The translations under genes were made by a program, and so were the position numbers. From assembly GCA_017531845.1 (NCBI GenBank), contig JAFXKI010000003.1:1-64000 (forward strand): a stretch of 64,000 nt of DNA, given 5' to 3'. This DNA is from Opitutales bacterium (GTDB lineage: Bacteria; Verrucomicrobiota; Verrucomicrobiia; Opitutales; UBA953). Position 1 is the stretch's first letter. Each line of letters begins with the position of its first letter. The notes beneath the pieces are model-generated. The model was not told the DNA's origin and made no database searches. It saw only the letters and a list, made by a program, of their open reading frames with translations. Positions 26,059 through 34,943 of the stretch are shown here, piece after piece.

Positions 26059-26961
26059 GGAAATTAAGCTTTCCTTTAAAAAGAGCGTGCGGGAGATGGC
26101 GTCGGCGGTGATGACGTTGTCGCGGTGGGCGGCGATGTCGTGCAGGCGTAGGCACGCCGCTCCGTGGAATGCGCCGAGCGCGCAGCAGGCGGAATCTCCG
26201 CCCGTGCGTTCCCGCGGCAGCTTTCCGCCGAGAATGATTCCGAGCGTACTTTTCCGGCTCGTTCCGAGCAAAATCGGAAATCCGAGCATAGCGATTTCCC
26301 GCAGGCGTGCCACGATTTGCAGATTTTGTTCCGGTGTTTTTCCGAAGCCGAAACCGGGATCAATCCAAAGCTGATTTGCGGGAACGCCGCTTTTTAGAAT
26401 GCGGTCGATACCGACATTTAAATCTTTTAGAAAATCCGTCCAAAAATCCCCGTAATCGGGCGTCGGGCGATTGTGCATTGCGATGAGTGGAGCTCCGAGT
26501 CTCGCCGCGACCTGCCCCATCTCGTATTTCTCCGAAGCGGCGGGAACGGTGCCGGACACGCCGATGGCGAGAACGTCGTTGATAATATCCGCGCCGGCGA
26601 GAATTGCGGCTTCGGCAACTTCCGGGCGCGACGTGTCGACGGAAACGGGAATGTGCGGAAGCGCATCGCGAATGGCGCGCAAAGCGGGAAGCAAGCGGCG
26701 CAATTCTTCGTCTGCACTGATTCGTTCCGAACCCGGACGCGTGGATTCCGCGCCGAGGTCGATAATGTCCGCGCCCGCCACGACCAATGCGCACGCCTGT
26801 TCCCGCGAGGCTTCGGGAGCGAGAAAATTTCCTCCGTCGGAAAAGGAATCCGGCGTCGCATTCACGATGCCCATCAGCAAGGTGCGTTTCGCAAAATCGC
26901 ACGGAAGCGCACGCCCGTGCGGAGACGTCCAAAAACCGTTTTTTGCAAAAAACGCAGGCAT
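26041..26961 (-). CDS. folP: Dihydropteroate synthase
   Basis: This folate-pathway enzyme joins 4-aminobenzoate to dihydropterin pyrophosphate. The conserved first strand and loop read LLMGIVNATPDSFSDGGNF. Next come AGADIIDLGAESTRPGSERI, the SVDTSRPEV strand, INDV, and the Lys/Arg region LLGTSRKSTLG near the C-terminus. Length (306 residues) includes an extra 25-residue N-terminus. A sulfonamide target in other species. It overlaps the XRE gene tail to tail. No folE, folB or folK lies nearby. Confidence 0.93.
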   Translation of the reverse strand: MPAFFAKNGFWTSPHGRALPCDFAKRTLLMGIVNATPDSFSDGGNFLAPEASREQACALVVAGADIIDLGAESTRPGSERISADEELRRLLPALRAIRDALPHIPVSVDTSRPEVAEAAILAGADIINDVLAIGVSGTVPAASEKYEMGQVAARLGAPLIAMHNRPTPDYGDFWTDFLKDLNVGIDRILKSGVPANQLWIDPGFGFGKTPEQNLQIVARLREIAMLGFPILLGTSRKSTLGIILGGKLPRERTGGDSACCALGAFHGAACLRLHDIAAHRDNVITADAISRTLFLKESLISLFLIR

Positions 26962-26966
26962 TTTTT

Positions 26967-27004
26967 AGTGGAAAAGTGAAAGAGTGGAAGAGTGGGAAAG
27001 TGGA
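26967..27004 (+). repeat. Degenerate GTGGAAGAGTG-type simple repeat between folP and panE-like genes
   Basis: Tandem variants of AGTGGAAGAGTG fill the 46-base gap between two minus-strand genes. The same unit, AGAGTGGAAGAGTG, borders intergenic repeat copy B near 36,090. It may be a fragment of that family. Confidence 0.5.
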
Positions 27005-27007
27005 GTG

Positions 27008-27931
27008 TTAATTCCTAATTTCTCTGTTCCGGCAAAGTGTTTTGAGCAAAAGATAAAGCGTTTCGAGGTGCGGCATGGAAACGCCGTTGGCGGTGCCGCG
27101 ACGAAGCGGTTCTCCCCAAATGGATTCGATTTCGACTTCCCGCCCGGCGCGAAAATCGAGCAGGCTCGACGGCAAATATGCGCCACAACGTGCGGTAACG
27201 TCGAATTGCTTCTGCAAATGCTCGTCCGAAATTTCGCATCCGCGGGAACGTGCCGCTGCCTGAATTTCGCGCATGAGAATCCAAGAAAGTTTGACGAGTT
27301 CGGGAGAAGCCAAAAGCGCATCGCACGCGATATTCCCGCCGGCAATCGCAAGCCCGTTAAACGGAATATTCCAGCAGAGTTTTTTCCAAAGGGTTTCTTC
27401 GAGCGAATTTTTTGCCTCGGTCGGAAGCCCGGCTTCGCAAAACATTTTCACGAGTGCGTGCGTGCGTTCCCGCGGAGTGCCGCCGTCACCCTCGCCCAGC
27501 CACAGACGCGTGCCGCCGAGATTGGCGATAACGCCGGGCGCGACGCGATTGATTGTAACGTAACACAGCCCGCCGACAACGTTTTCCGCGCCGAAAAGTG
27601 CGCCGAGAGCCTCAACGTTTCCGAGTCCGTTCTGCAAGGTCAGAACCGTCGTTCCCGCGCCGACAAGCGGAGGAAGCAACTTCGGAAAAACTGCGTTCCC
27701 CGTCGTTTTTAATGCGATCAAAACGAGGTCGCAAACACCGATTTCCTCGGGTGATTTGTGCGCGTGGACGGGAACGAAAAATGTGTTCCCGCGATCGCGA
27801 ATTTCAAAACCGCGCTCCCGTACGATTTCGTAATCGCTTCGTAAAATGAAATGAACTTCGTGCCCGGCTTGGGCAAGCTTTACTCCGTGATAGGCGCCGA
27901 CTGCGCCCGCTCCGACAACCGCAATTTTCAT
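27008..27931 (-). CDS. 2-dehydropantoate 2-reductase family (ketopantoate reductase-like)
   Basis: This NADPH-dependent oxidoreductase of 307 residues belongs to the PanE/ApbA family. Its Rossmann loop is KIAVVGAGAVGAYHGVKLAQ, and the Lys of VLIALKTTGNA and Asn of LQNGLGNVEAL are the expected catalytic-side residues. The C-terminal helical domain has WKKLCWNIPFNGLAIAGG, including the conserved Lys and Asn. PanE makes pantoate for coenzyme A, but several paralogues have other substrates, so the symbol is withheld. It is likely co-transcribed with folP after the short repeat gap. Confidence 0.85.
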   Translation of the reverse strand: MKIAVVGAGAVGAYHGVKLAQAGHEVHFILRSDYEIVRERGFEIRDRGNTFFVPVHAHKSPEEIGVCDLVLIALKTTGNAVFPKLLPPLVGAGTTVLTLQNGLGNVEALGALFGAENVVGGLCYVTINRVAPGVIANLGGTRLWLGEGDGGTPRERTHALVKMFCEAGLPTEAKNSLEETLWKKLCWNIPFNGLAIAGGNIACDALLASPELVKLSWILMREIQAAARSRGCEISDEHLQKQFDVTARCGAYLPSSLLDFRAGREVEIESIWGEPLRRGTANGVSMPHLETLYLLLKTLCRNREIRN

Positions 27932-27974
27932 AACAGAGAGAGATTGTAATTACGCTGCGGAGAAATAGAAATAA

Positions 27975-28010
27975 GAAAAAAGAGCCGCGTTTAGGAGCGA
28001 CTCTCTTTTC
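27975..28010 (-). terminator. Terminator after the 28032-29813 gene
   Basis: Arms AGAGCCGC and GCGACTCT (one G-T pair) with a short loop and flanking A/T runs give a transcriptional stop on the minus strand, 21 bases beyond the stop of the large unknown gene. Confidence 0.7.
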
Positions 28011-28031
28011 TCAGATTTTCCTGAAAAGAAA

Positions 28032-29813
28032 TTACCCGAGCGTTGCGATGTCCGGCTCGAAGGAAATTTCTATGCGATACGGCATTCCCGGACGCAGGCG
28101 CATCGGCTCCGAACGCTCAAACGTCTGGTAATAATAAACCTTTCCGTAGCGCGTGCGCTGTTCCGGATCTTCCAATACGTTCTCGTAGTCGAGCCAGGCT
28201 CCTTGGAAGTCATCTTTCGGCACCGTGCACCCGAAACTTTTTTCGCCGAGGCGGAATGAACTCGCCAAATGATAACGGCTGTGCGCCGCCGCAATCGGCA
28301 TAACAAAGCGCATGGAAGAAAGCTGCGCAGGTTGCTTCACCTGAAGCGTGTAGCGCACCGTCATTTTACCGCCGAGGAATTCCCACTCGACGCGGCAGGA
28401 GCCGACTCCGGGAACAATTTTTTCTTCCTTCGTAATGAGTTCCGGCTGTTCGTAAGTGAAGCGGAACGCATTTTTCATGCCGAGCCCGACGGCAATATTT
28501 TTACCGTAAAATGACGGCGTGAACGTGTTTTCTCCAATTGTCCATTCCGGAACAAAAGCAGGAACGTAGCGACCGACCGGAGCATCAAAAACGCCCGGCA
28601 TGTGCGGGAACGCAAGAGCATCGGAATCGCCTCTCGCTCCGCCCGAAACCAGAGGAATCTGGACGTGTAAGCCGTTTTCCGGATTCCGGTAAACGCACAA
28701 GCCCTGTTCTTTGCGGGAAGCGCGGTCAAACGTGATAATGCGGCAGCTCGGTTTCGCGGCGGCGAGAACGGGCTTCCCGTCATCGAGCGCACCGCCGACG
28801 GTTTTTGCGAGGCGGGACCACTGGCAAAGATAGCGGGCGGCATCGAAATTGGCGACACGCGTCGTGTGTGTAGTATCCGTATCGCGTTCGCCGTCGCGAA
28901 TGACCAAAACACCCTGTTCCTGATCAATATACGTCATGAAGAAGAAGAGGAACAATTTACGGAGCAAGTCTTTGTAAAGCGGCATTTTGTCGCTTGTAAT
29001 CCAGCCGTCGCGCATGGATTGAAGAACGAGGCTTATCAAGTGCATTTGCCCGTAAGCGCCCGTTCCCGCGCCCGTGCACCAGCCGAGTCCGTCTGCGCGG
29101 ACGATGTCCGGCAACATTTTCAAATATTTTTCCGCGTAAGTGCGAAGCGTCGGGAGTTTACGTTCCCGCAGGTGGATGTTTGAGTGAAGCTGCAACGATT
29201 GGCGGATGAAAACGTATTGCATTACGCCGTGCAAATCGAAGCAACCGCCGAGAACTCCGAGGTTTTCCGGCGTGCGCGGAACATCATCGCAAAAACCGCC
29301 TGTGCTGTTGCTTTTAATCCGGTCGATGAAACGTTCGATGAGGCGTCCGGTTTCGTCTTTTTTGGAAAGTCCGAGCGAAAAACGCGTTACAGCCTTGCCT
29401 ACATTAAATGCTTGCCGGTGGTCATTGTAGTCAGAGCGCACAAGCAAGCGCTTGTCCATCAAATCGCGGGTTGCCTCGTCCAAATGCGCCCACGGGGCAT
29501 TACGTTCTTTCGAGGGTCCGAAAGAAAGCACGCCGAGTGCCGCGTATGCGAGTCCGTTTTCGGATTCCGTTTCCTGGCGGAGCTGAGAGGACACGCAACG
29601 CGCAACGAGATCCACAATATCTTTTTGCCCGATGCGGGTTTCCTGCGTCGCCCGATAAAACTCGCCGAGTGCGAGTGCCGCATGCCCCGCTTCATCGGAG
29701 CGACCGAGTTCTCCCGGTGCCGGCTCGATAGAACCATCTGCATTGATGGCTTCAATATTATGGCTCAAAATCACGCGAGCCATGTCCAAACATTGATCTG
29801 CAAAATTATGCAT
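28032..29813 (-). CDS. Large cytosolic protein of unknown function, alpha/alpha-barrel plus beta-sandwich layout
   Basis: This 593-residue protein has no signal peptide. The first 330 residues are helix-rich with repeated aromatic segments (LGEFYRATQETRIG, CFDLHGVMQYVFIRQSLQL, GWCTGAGTGAYGQMHLI), like the helical barrels of polysaccharide lyases and heparinase II/III-type enzymes. The C-terminal 230 residues are strand-rich (MTVRYTLQVKQPAQLSSMRF). That two-part layout is the basis for suspecting action on a glycan, but no catalytic motif is certain and no carbohydrate genes lie alongside. It is single-gene, ended by the terminator at 27975, and begins 43 bases after the rho stop. Confidence 0.5.
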   Translation of the reverse strand: MHNFADQCLDMARVILSHNIEAINADGSIEPAPGELGRSDEAGHAALALGEFYRATQETRIGQKDIVDLVARCVSSQLRQETESENGLAYAALGVLSFGPSKERNAPWAHLDEATRDLMDKRLLVRSDYNDHRQAFNVGKAVTRFSLGLSKKDETGRLIERFIDRIKSNSTGGFCDDVPRTPENLGVLGGCFDLHGVMQYVFIRQSLQLHSNIHLRERKLPTLRTYAEKYLKMLPDIVRADGLGWCTGAGTGAYGQMHLISLVLQSMRDGWITSDKMPLYKDLLRKLFLFFFMTYIDQEQGVLVIRDGERDTDTTHTTRVANFDAARYLCQWSRLAKTVGGALDDGKPVLAAAKPSCRIITFDRASRKEQGLCVYRNPENGLHVQIPLVSGGARGDSDALAFPHMPGVFDAPVGRYVPAFVPEWTIGENTFTPSFYGKNIAVGLGMKNAFRFTYEQPELITKEEKIVPGVGSCRVEWEFLGGKMTVRYTLQVKQPAQLSSMRFVMPIAAAHSRYHLASSFRLGEKSFGCTVPKDDFQGAWLDYENVLEDPEQRTRYGKVYYYQTFERSEPMRLRPGMPYRIEISFEPDIATLG

Positions 29814-29855
29814 TTGAATCAGTTTCTATATGTAAAAGAGGTTTTGGGATTCTCT

Positions 29856-31220
29856 CTAATTTGCACAAATTAGTCGAATAAATTCCGCATTCGTTTTTGT
29901 TTTTTTCAGACGGTCTATCATTGCTTCGGCGACGTCTTCGATTTTTCCGCCCACCATCGCGCGGCGGAGAAACGACGCTGCTTCAAGCGCGTCCGGAGCC
30001 AAAATCAGTTCTTCTTTCCGCGTTCCCGAAGCAGCAAGATTGAAGGCGGGCCAAATGCGCAATTCGGCGACTTTCCGGTCGAGTACCATTTCCATATTTC
30101 CGGTGCCTTTAAATTCTTCAAAAATCAAATCGTCCATCTTGGAGCCGGTCTGAATCAGTGCCGAGGCGATAATCGTCAGGCTTCCTGCTTCCTCCGTATT
30201 GCGGGCAGAGGAAAATATTTGCCGCGGTTTTTCCATTGCGCGGGAATCCAAACCGCCCGTCATTGTGCGTCCGGAGCCTGCTTTCGCATTGTTGTAAGCG
30301 CGTGTCAGGCGCGTGATCGAATCCACCAGCAACACGACATCGTGCCCGGTTTCGACCAGGCGGCGGGAACGCTCAATGCAAAGTTCCGCCACGGCAACAT
30401 GGTTTTTCGCATCTTCATCGTTTGACGATGCGTAAATTTCTGCGGCGGGCAAATCACGTTTAAAATCCGTAACTTCTTCGGGGCGTTCGTCAACGAGCAA
30501 CACAATCACCTTGCACTCGGGATAATTTTCGAGAACGCCGGCAGCTATGTCCTTGAGTAAAGTTGTTTTTCCCGTGCGCGGCGGGGCGACGATGAGTCCG
30601 CGTTGTCCTTTCCCGACCGGGCAAAACAAATCTATTACGCGCGTCGTCATGCGCCCGTCCTTGGTTTCGAGGCGTAATTGTTTGTCCGGAGCGATGCTGG
30701 TTAATTGCTGGAATTGCGGGCGGCGATGCCGTTCGTTGGGGTTAACGCCGTCGATACCGTCAACGTAAGCGAGTTTTGACTCCGTTGCCCCGACATTGCG
30801 TTGAGCCTTGCCTTCAATCCAACTGCCCGTCTTCATTTTGAAGCGCTTTATCAAATCTTTTCCGACAAAAACATCCGTCGGGTAAGATTTTCCGCAACGC
30901 GCCGGAGAACGGAGCATTCCGTTGCTGTGCTCGTCCACGACGAGCACTCCGCCGGCGGCGAAATCTTCAATCGGCAGTTCCGGATTGATGATTTTCGGTT
31001 TCGGTGCCGGCGGATTTCCGGCAATGCCGTTCGCCCTTTTCGGGGGCTGCGGCGGGCGCGGTATTTTCCCGGCAGGCTTGCCGAAAGGCTTCTTTCCCTT
31101 CGGGTTCTGCGGATTTCCGCCCGCGTTCCCGCGAAAGTTTTTTTTGTTATTTTTCCCGAATTTATTAAACTTCGATCTAAATTTCGGAGGTTGCGGAGTC
31201 TGCGAATTGTTTTCGCTCAT
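29856..31220 (-). CDS. rho: Transcription termination factor Rho
   Basis: This hexameric RNA helicase terminates transcription. After an 80-residue Asn/Gly/Lys/Pro-rich extension (FGKNNKKNFRGNAGGNPQNP), the RNA-binding domain has GMLRSPARCGKSYPTDVFVG. The ATPase core shows Walker A APPRTGKTTLL, Walker B VIVLLVDERPEEV, and the Q- and R-loop regions with DSITRLTRAYN and GSLTIIASAL. I use the ATG at 31220 (MSENNSQTPQ), not a TTG six bases upstream. The A/T-rich gap to the next gene on the plus strand is a shared promoter region. Confidence 0.96.
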   Translation of the reverse strand: MSENNSQTPQPPKFRSKFNKFGKNNKKNFRGNAGGNPQNPKGKKPFGKPAGKIPRPPQPPKRANGIAGNPPAPKPKIINPELPIEDFAAGGVLVVDEHSNGMLRSPARCGKSYPTDVFVGKDLIKRFKMKTGSWIEGKAQRNVGATESKLAYVDGIDGVNPNERHRRPQFQQLTSIAPDKQLRLETKDGRMTTRVIDLFCPVGKGQRGLIVAPPRTGKTTLLKDIAAGVLENYPECKVIVLLVDERPEEVTDFKRDLPAAEIYASSNDEDAKNHVAVAELCIERSRRLVETGHDVVLLVDSITRLTRAYNNAKAGSGRTMTGGLDSRAMEKPRQIFSSARNTEEAGSLTIIASALIQTGSKMDDLIFEEFKGTGNMEMVLDRKVAELRIWPAFNLAASGTRKEELILAPDALEAASFLRRAMVGGKIEDVAEAMIDRLKKTKTNAEFIRLICAN

Positions 31221-31226
31221 TTTCAA

Positions 31227-31520
31227 TATGTAAAATTTGTTAAGTAAAATAAAAGTAAAAGCGTTTTTCTTCCTTTTTGCGGGAACGCATTTTCTCTTTA
31301 GCGAAAAGCAAATATATATTTTCTTTCAAACACGAAAAAAAGGAAGTGCTTTTCAAAAGAAGCATTCACTCCGCGCTCGCGCGGAAAAAGGAACGACGGG
31401 AACGGCAAAAGCTCAAAATCCCTAAAAACGTCCTTACTCTCCCGAAATTCGGTAAAAATTGCAAGCAGGAATTCAACAAAAAGCCTTTCTTTTTTTACAA
31501 AGAATTGAGAAGATTCCCGA
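31227..31520. other. Divergent promoter region between rho and the SNF transporter
   Basis: This 294-base A/T-rich gap has no gene. It holds a CGGGAACG copy near 31,280 and another near 31,397. It also holds a possible hairpin around GCGCTCGCGCG at about 31,374, close to AAAAGAAGCATT. No promoter hexamers stand out strongly. Confidence 0.5.
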
Positions 31521-32966
31521 ATGGATCAGAAAGCGCGCGTAACATTCGGAACCAAACTCGGCATTATCGCCGCCACAGCCGGCTCTGCCGTCGGCTTGGG
31601 AAATATTTGGAGGTTTCCCAGCCAAGCGGCTCAGGACGGCGGCGCGATTTTCGTTTTCGTATATTTGGCATGCGTTGCATTTTTCGGCATTCCGATTGTG
31701 TTGGCGGAGTTTATTCTCGGGCGTGCCGGCAAAGCCAACTCGGCGGGAACGTATCGCAACCTCGCTCCCGGGAAAAAATTCCATTACTTCGGATATTTCG
31801 CGATCTTAGCCGCGTTTTTGATTATGGGATTTTACATGGTCGTTTCGGGCTGGACTCTGGAATACCTCGTACTTTCGATTACCGGAGAGCTCGGACGCAC
31901 GCAGGATTTTAGTGCTCTATTTGCGAATTTACGCAACAACCCGACCGCACAAATCACGTGGATGGTTATCTTTACCGCCGCCACCGCCGGAATTGTCGCC
32001 TTCGGCGTGAAAAAAGGAATTGAGCTCGCCAGCAAGCTCATGATGCCCCTGCTTCTTCTCGTGATGCTGATTCTCTGCGCGCGCGCCGTAACGCTTCCCG
32101 GCGCAAACGAAGGGTTGGTTTATCTTTTCGCACCGAACTTGGAAAACGCAAGTAGCGCAGGAATGCGGATTTTGACGGACGCGCTCGGACAAAGCTTTTT
32201 CTCGCTCTCGGTTGGTATGGGCTGTTTGATGACCTACGCTTCTTACTTCGGGAAAGACGTTCGCTTGGTAAAAACGGCGGGAACGATGGCAAGCTTGGAC
32301 ACCTCCGTCGCCATTCTCGCGGGAGCGATCATTTTCCCGGCAGCATTTGCCCTTACGACGGATCCGGGCTCCATGGTGGAAACGCTTAAAACCGGCGGCC
32401 CCGGACTCGTTTTTATCGCGATCCCGCAACTGTTGCAGTCGTTGCCGGCGGCTCAAATTTGGTCTGTTTTCTTTTTCCTGCTTTTGGTTTTGGCTTCCTT
32501 GACTTCGACGATTTCGCTCCTTGAAGTCATCACGGCATTTGTTCACGAGGAAGTTCGCGTTACTCTTCCGAAGCCGATTCGTTTTCAAAAAACCAAGCCG
32601 GAGAACGGCGTGCTTCATCAGGAATACCGCATTGCGCGCCCGTTTGCCGTTTCCGTTATTTCAATCGGCATTATCGTTCTCGGAATTTTCTGCTCATATT
32701 CACTCGGTGATCACTCGGCGCTGAAAGTTTTCGGCATGAGCTTCTTTGATTTCCTTGATTTCGTTACGGCAAAACTGATGATGCCGATTGGAGGCATCTT
32801 CATTTCGCTCTTTGCCGGTTGGTATTTGGACAAAAAAATTCTGGCAGCGGAACTTTCAAACGAGGGCACAATCCCGTTGCGCTTTTTTAAGACGTATAGC
32901 TTTATTTTGCGTTTTATTGCTCCGCTCGGAATCGCCGTCGTGCTCGTTGTCGGGCTTGTCGGGTAA
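31521..32966 (+). CDS. Sodium-dependent transporter (neurotransmitter:sodium symporter family)
   Basis: This polytopic inner-membrane transporter of 481 residues uses the LeuT fold. The unwound helix-1 sodium/substrate site reads ATAGSAVGLGNIWRFPSQAA. Further conserved blocks are QSFFSLSVGMGCLMTYASYF and FFFLLLVLASLTSTISLLEV. About 11-12 membrane helices are visible. It would import an amino acid or similar solute with sodium. Substrate is not predictable. The ATG at 31521 follows GAGAAGATTCCCGA, a weak ribosome site. It ends 15 bases before the hemA gene on the opposite strand. Confidence 0.9.
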   Translation: MDQKARVTFGTKLGIIAATAGSAVGLGNIWRFPSQAAQDGGAIFVFVYLACVAFFGIPIVLAEFILGRAGKANSAGTYRNLAPGKKFHYFGYFAILAAFLIMGFYMVVSGWTLEYLVLSITGELGRTQDFSALFANLRNNPTAQITWMVIFTAATAGIVAFGVKKGIELASKLMMPLLLLVMLILCARAVTLPGANEGLVYLFAPNLENASSAGMRILTDALGQSFFSLSVGMGCLMTYASYFGKDVRLVKTAGTMASLDTSVAILAGAIIFPAAFALTTDPGSMVETLKTGGPGLVFIAIPQLLQSLPAAQIWSVFFFLLLVLASLTSTISLLEVITAFVHEEVRVTLPKPIRFQKTKPENGVLHQEYRIARPFAVSVISIGIIVLGIFCSYSLGDHSALKVFGMSFFDFLDFVTAKLMMPIGGIFISLFAGWYLDKKILAAELSNEGTIPLRFFKTYSFILRFIAPLGIAVVLVVGLVG

Positions 32967-32980
32967 ATAAAAACGGATCG

Positions 32981-33985
32981 CTACCGCTCAAACCGGGCAA
33001 AGACACGCTCGGCTCTGCAGGAAAATTCTTCGCGGCAAACGGCGGCTTCGCGTTCCCGCGCCGCCAAATTTTCATTAGCGATACTTGCCAAATCCTCCAA
33101 ACCGTAGATCCAAAGCTCGTCTGAAGTAACACCCGACGGAAAATTCCTCGGCATTCCCAAATCAATTAAAAACAGCGGATTCCCGCTTCGGGAACGCAAA
33201 ATTTCCCTAAGGGTTTTCTCCGAAAGCAGCGGTTCGGAAACACTCGCACACCCGACTACGATGTCGGCATGTATCGCGCGCCCCGCCACGGAGTCCAATT
33301 CCACTGCGCCCGCTCCGATTTCCGCCGCCAAAGCACGCGCCCGCTCAAAATTACGGCTTGCGACCAAAACATTTCCCGCGCCGCGGGAAACAAAGGCCTG
33401 CGCTGTTTTGCGCCCCGCATCTCCCGTTCCGACAACCAGCACGGCGCAACGCTCCATCTCCCCGAAAATGCGACCGGCAAGCTCCACGGCAACGTTACCT
33501 ACGCTGATCTGCCCGCTCGCGATTCCCGTGTGCGTGCGCGCCCATTTCGCCGCCTGAAAGCTTTTTTGAAAAACTCGGTTTAAAACCACGCCTGTTTTCC
33601 CGTGAGCGAACGCCGTTTCGTAAGCCTGCTTTACCTGTCCGAAAATTTCAGCTTCCCCGACCATACGGGAATCCAATCCCGCCGCGACATTAAAAAGATG
33701 TGCGACTGCCTCCGCGTCGGAAAAAAACTCCGACTGCTTCAAAATCGCTTCTGCAGGAACGCCGGAATTCTCGCTCAAAATTTTCGCTGCAATTCCTTCG
33801 GAAAGCTCGTTTCCTGCCGCATAAATTTCAATTCGGTTACAAGTGGAAACCACGGCGCATTCCGAAAAAACATCTAAAGCCGTACCATTGTAAAGAGCCT
33901 CAAGGCGTTCCCGCGAAAACGAAAGCCGCTCCAAGACGGAAAGCTGCGTGCAACGAAAATTACAGGAAAGCGCAAGCAATTTCAT
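32981..33985 (-). CDS. hemA: Glutamyl-tRNA reductase (short form)
   Basis: This enzyme makes glutamate-1-semialdehyde from glutamyl-tRNA, the first step of tetrapyrrole synthesis by the C5 route. Catalytic Cys49 lies in VVSTCNRIEIY. A substrate block reads DSRMVGEAEIFGQVKQAYE, and the NADPH site reads VLVVGTGDAGRKTAQAFVSRG. At 334 residues it is about 80 shorter than typical, losing much of the C-terminal dimerisation domain. I use the ATG at 33985, preceded by GGAGGAGG, rather than the longer frame to 34168. Its ATG overlaps the stop of the upstream ccsA-like gene by four bases. Confidence 0.9.
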   Translation of the reverse strand: MKLLALSCNFRCTQLSVLERLSFSRERLEALYNGTALDVFSECAVVSTCNRIEIYAAGNELSEGIAAKILSENSGVPAEAILKQSEFFSDAEAVAHLFNVAAGLDSRMVGEAEIFGQVKQAYETAFAHGKTGVVLNRVFQKSFQAAKWARTHTGIASGQISVGNVAVELAGRIFGEMERCAVLVVGTGDAGRKTAQAFVSRGAGNVLVASRNFERARALAAEIGAGAVELDSVAGRAIHADIVVGCASVSEPLLSEKTLREILRSRSGNPLFLIDLGMPRNFPSGVTSDELWIYGLEDLASIANENLAAREREAAVCREEFSCRAERVFARFER

Positions 33986-34881
33986 TGTGCCTCCTCCGTT
34001 TGCGCGGGAACGTCGTTGCCTGGCGACGGAGGCGGAGCTTCGCGTAAACAGGCGATCCCGCCGAGCAGGACAATAGCCGAAATGAAAATCGCCAAGCCCG
34101 CACGGGAAAACTTGAGCGCGGAAATTTTGTTTTTCCGCCTCAAAAACAAAACGAGAGCGAATCCGCAAAAAATCAGCGCGGAAACCAAAATTTTATAAAC
34201 TGCCAATCGGGAACCGAGATGCGAATTTCCCGAAAGCGCGACCACGCCGCCCCCGATTCCGAATCCGAAGAAAACTAATCCGGCGGAGCACAGTCGCCTG
34301 CCGATGCGCTCCAATGCCGCCAAATCCGGCAATTTCGCAAAAAAGCGATGCGTGTAGCGACGGCGTAGAGCAGAATTTTGCAAAAGGAAAAGCCACCAAA
34401 TCATCGCCGCCGCCGAGAAGCAGGCGTAGCCGACCGTCGCAAAGCCGACGTGGAGTTCTATCCAAGGCGTTCCCGCGATCGACGACTCGGAAAAAGCCGA
34501 CGGCAAATCCCAAGTTTTCACATTTACAAAACTAAGAACGCAAAGCACAGCGGCCGTTCCCGTCGCCGCGAATACGGGAACGCACAATCCCCAAACCGCC
34601 CGCAAAAGCACCGTTGAAAACAAGGCGCACCAACCCAGCGATTGGAAAATTTCAAAAATATTTGAAAACGGAAGATGCCCGGTTGCGGAAACACGTTGTC
34701 CCAATGCAAATGTCAAAAACAACCATCCCGCGACAGACAGAAGCAGCTCCGAAAAACGGATACCGCGCACCGTCGCGTTCCCGCGCGTGCGCTTTGCAGC
34801 AATGAGCCCGAGAACGCAAGACGCCCCGAAAATCGCACCCGCACAAGCGAACCAAATTCTGTTTTCAAAAATTTCGTTCAT
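33982..34881 (-). CDS. Cytochrome c biogenesis protein of the CcsA/HemX family
   Basis: This polytopic membrane protein (299 residues) has about eight helices. It shows the family's aromatic region around ELHVGFATVGYACFSAAAMI and an invariant-looking Trp-rich area (AAMIWWLFLLQN). CcsA-type proteins bring haem to apocytochrome c, and HemX relatives are linked to haem synthesis. The pairing with hemA in one operon suits both. A short WWLF in place of the longer Trp-rich WWD motif argues for the HemX-like branch. The start at ATG 34881 follows a TTG three bases earlier, and no clear ribosome site was seen. Confidence 0.8.
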   Translation of the reverse strand: MNEIFENRIWFACAGAIFGASCVLGLIAAKRTRGNATVRGIRFSELLLSVAGWLFLTFALGQRVSATGHLPFSNIFEIFQSLGWCALFSTVLLRAVWGLCVPVFAATGTAAVLCVLSFVNVKTWDLPSAFSESSIAGTPWIELHVGFATVGYACFSAAAMIWWLFLLQNSALRRRYTHRFFAKLPDLAALERIGRRLCSAGLVFFGFGIGGGVVALSGNSHLGSRLAVYKILVSALIFCGFALVLFLRRKNKISALKFSRAGLAIFISAIVLLGGIACLREAPPPSPGNDVPAQTEEAQ

Positions 34882-34943
34882 CAAAAAGGAATTGAGAAAG
34901 AGGAATCAGAAATGAAAAAAATCATTCCCGAGTTTTAATTTTA

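Noticed and set aside
33986-34168. N-terminal extension of hemA upstream of 33985
   Set aside because: The segment overlaps the end of the ccsA-like gene in another frame, and a strong GGAGGAGG site precedes the ATG at 33985.
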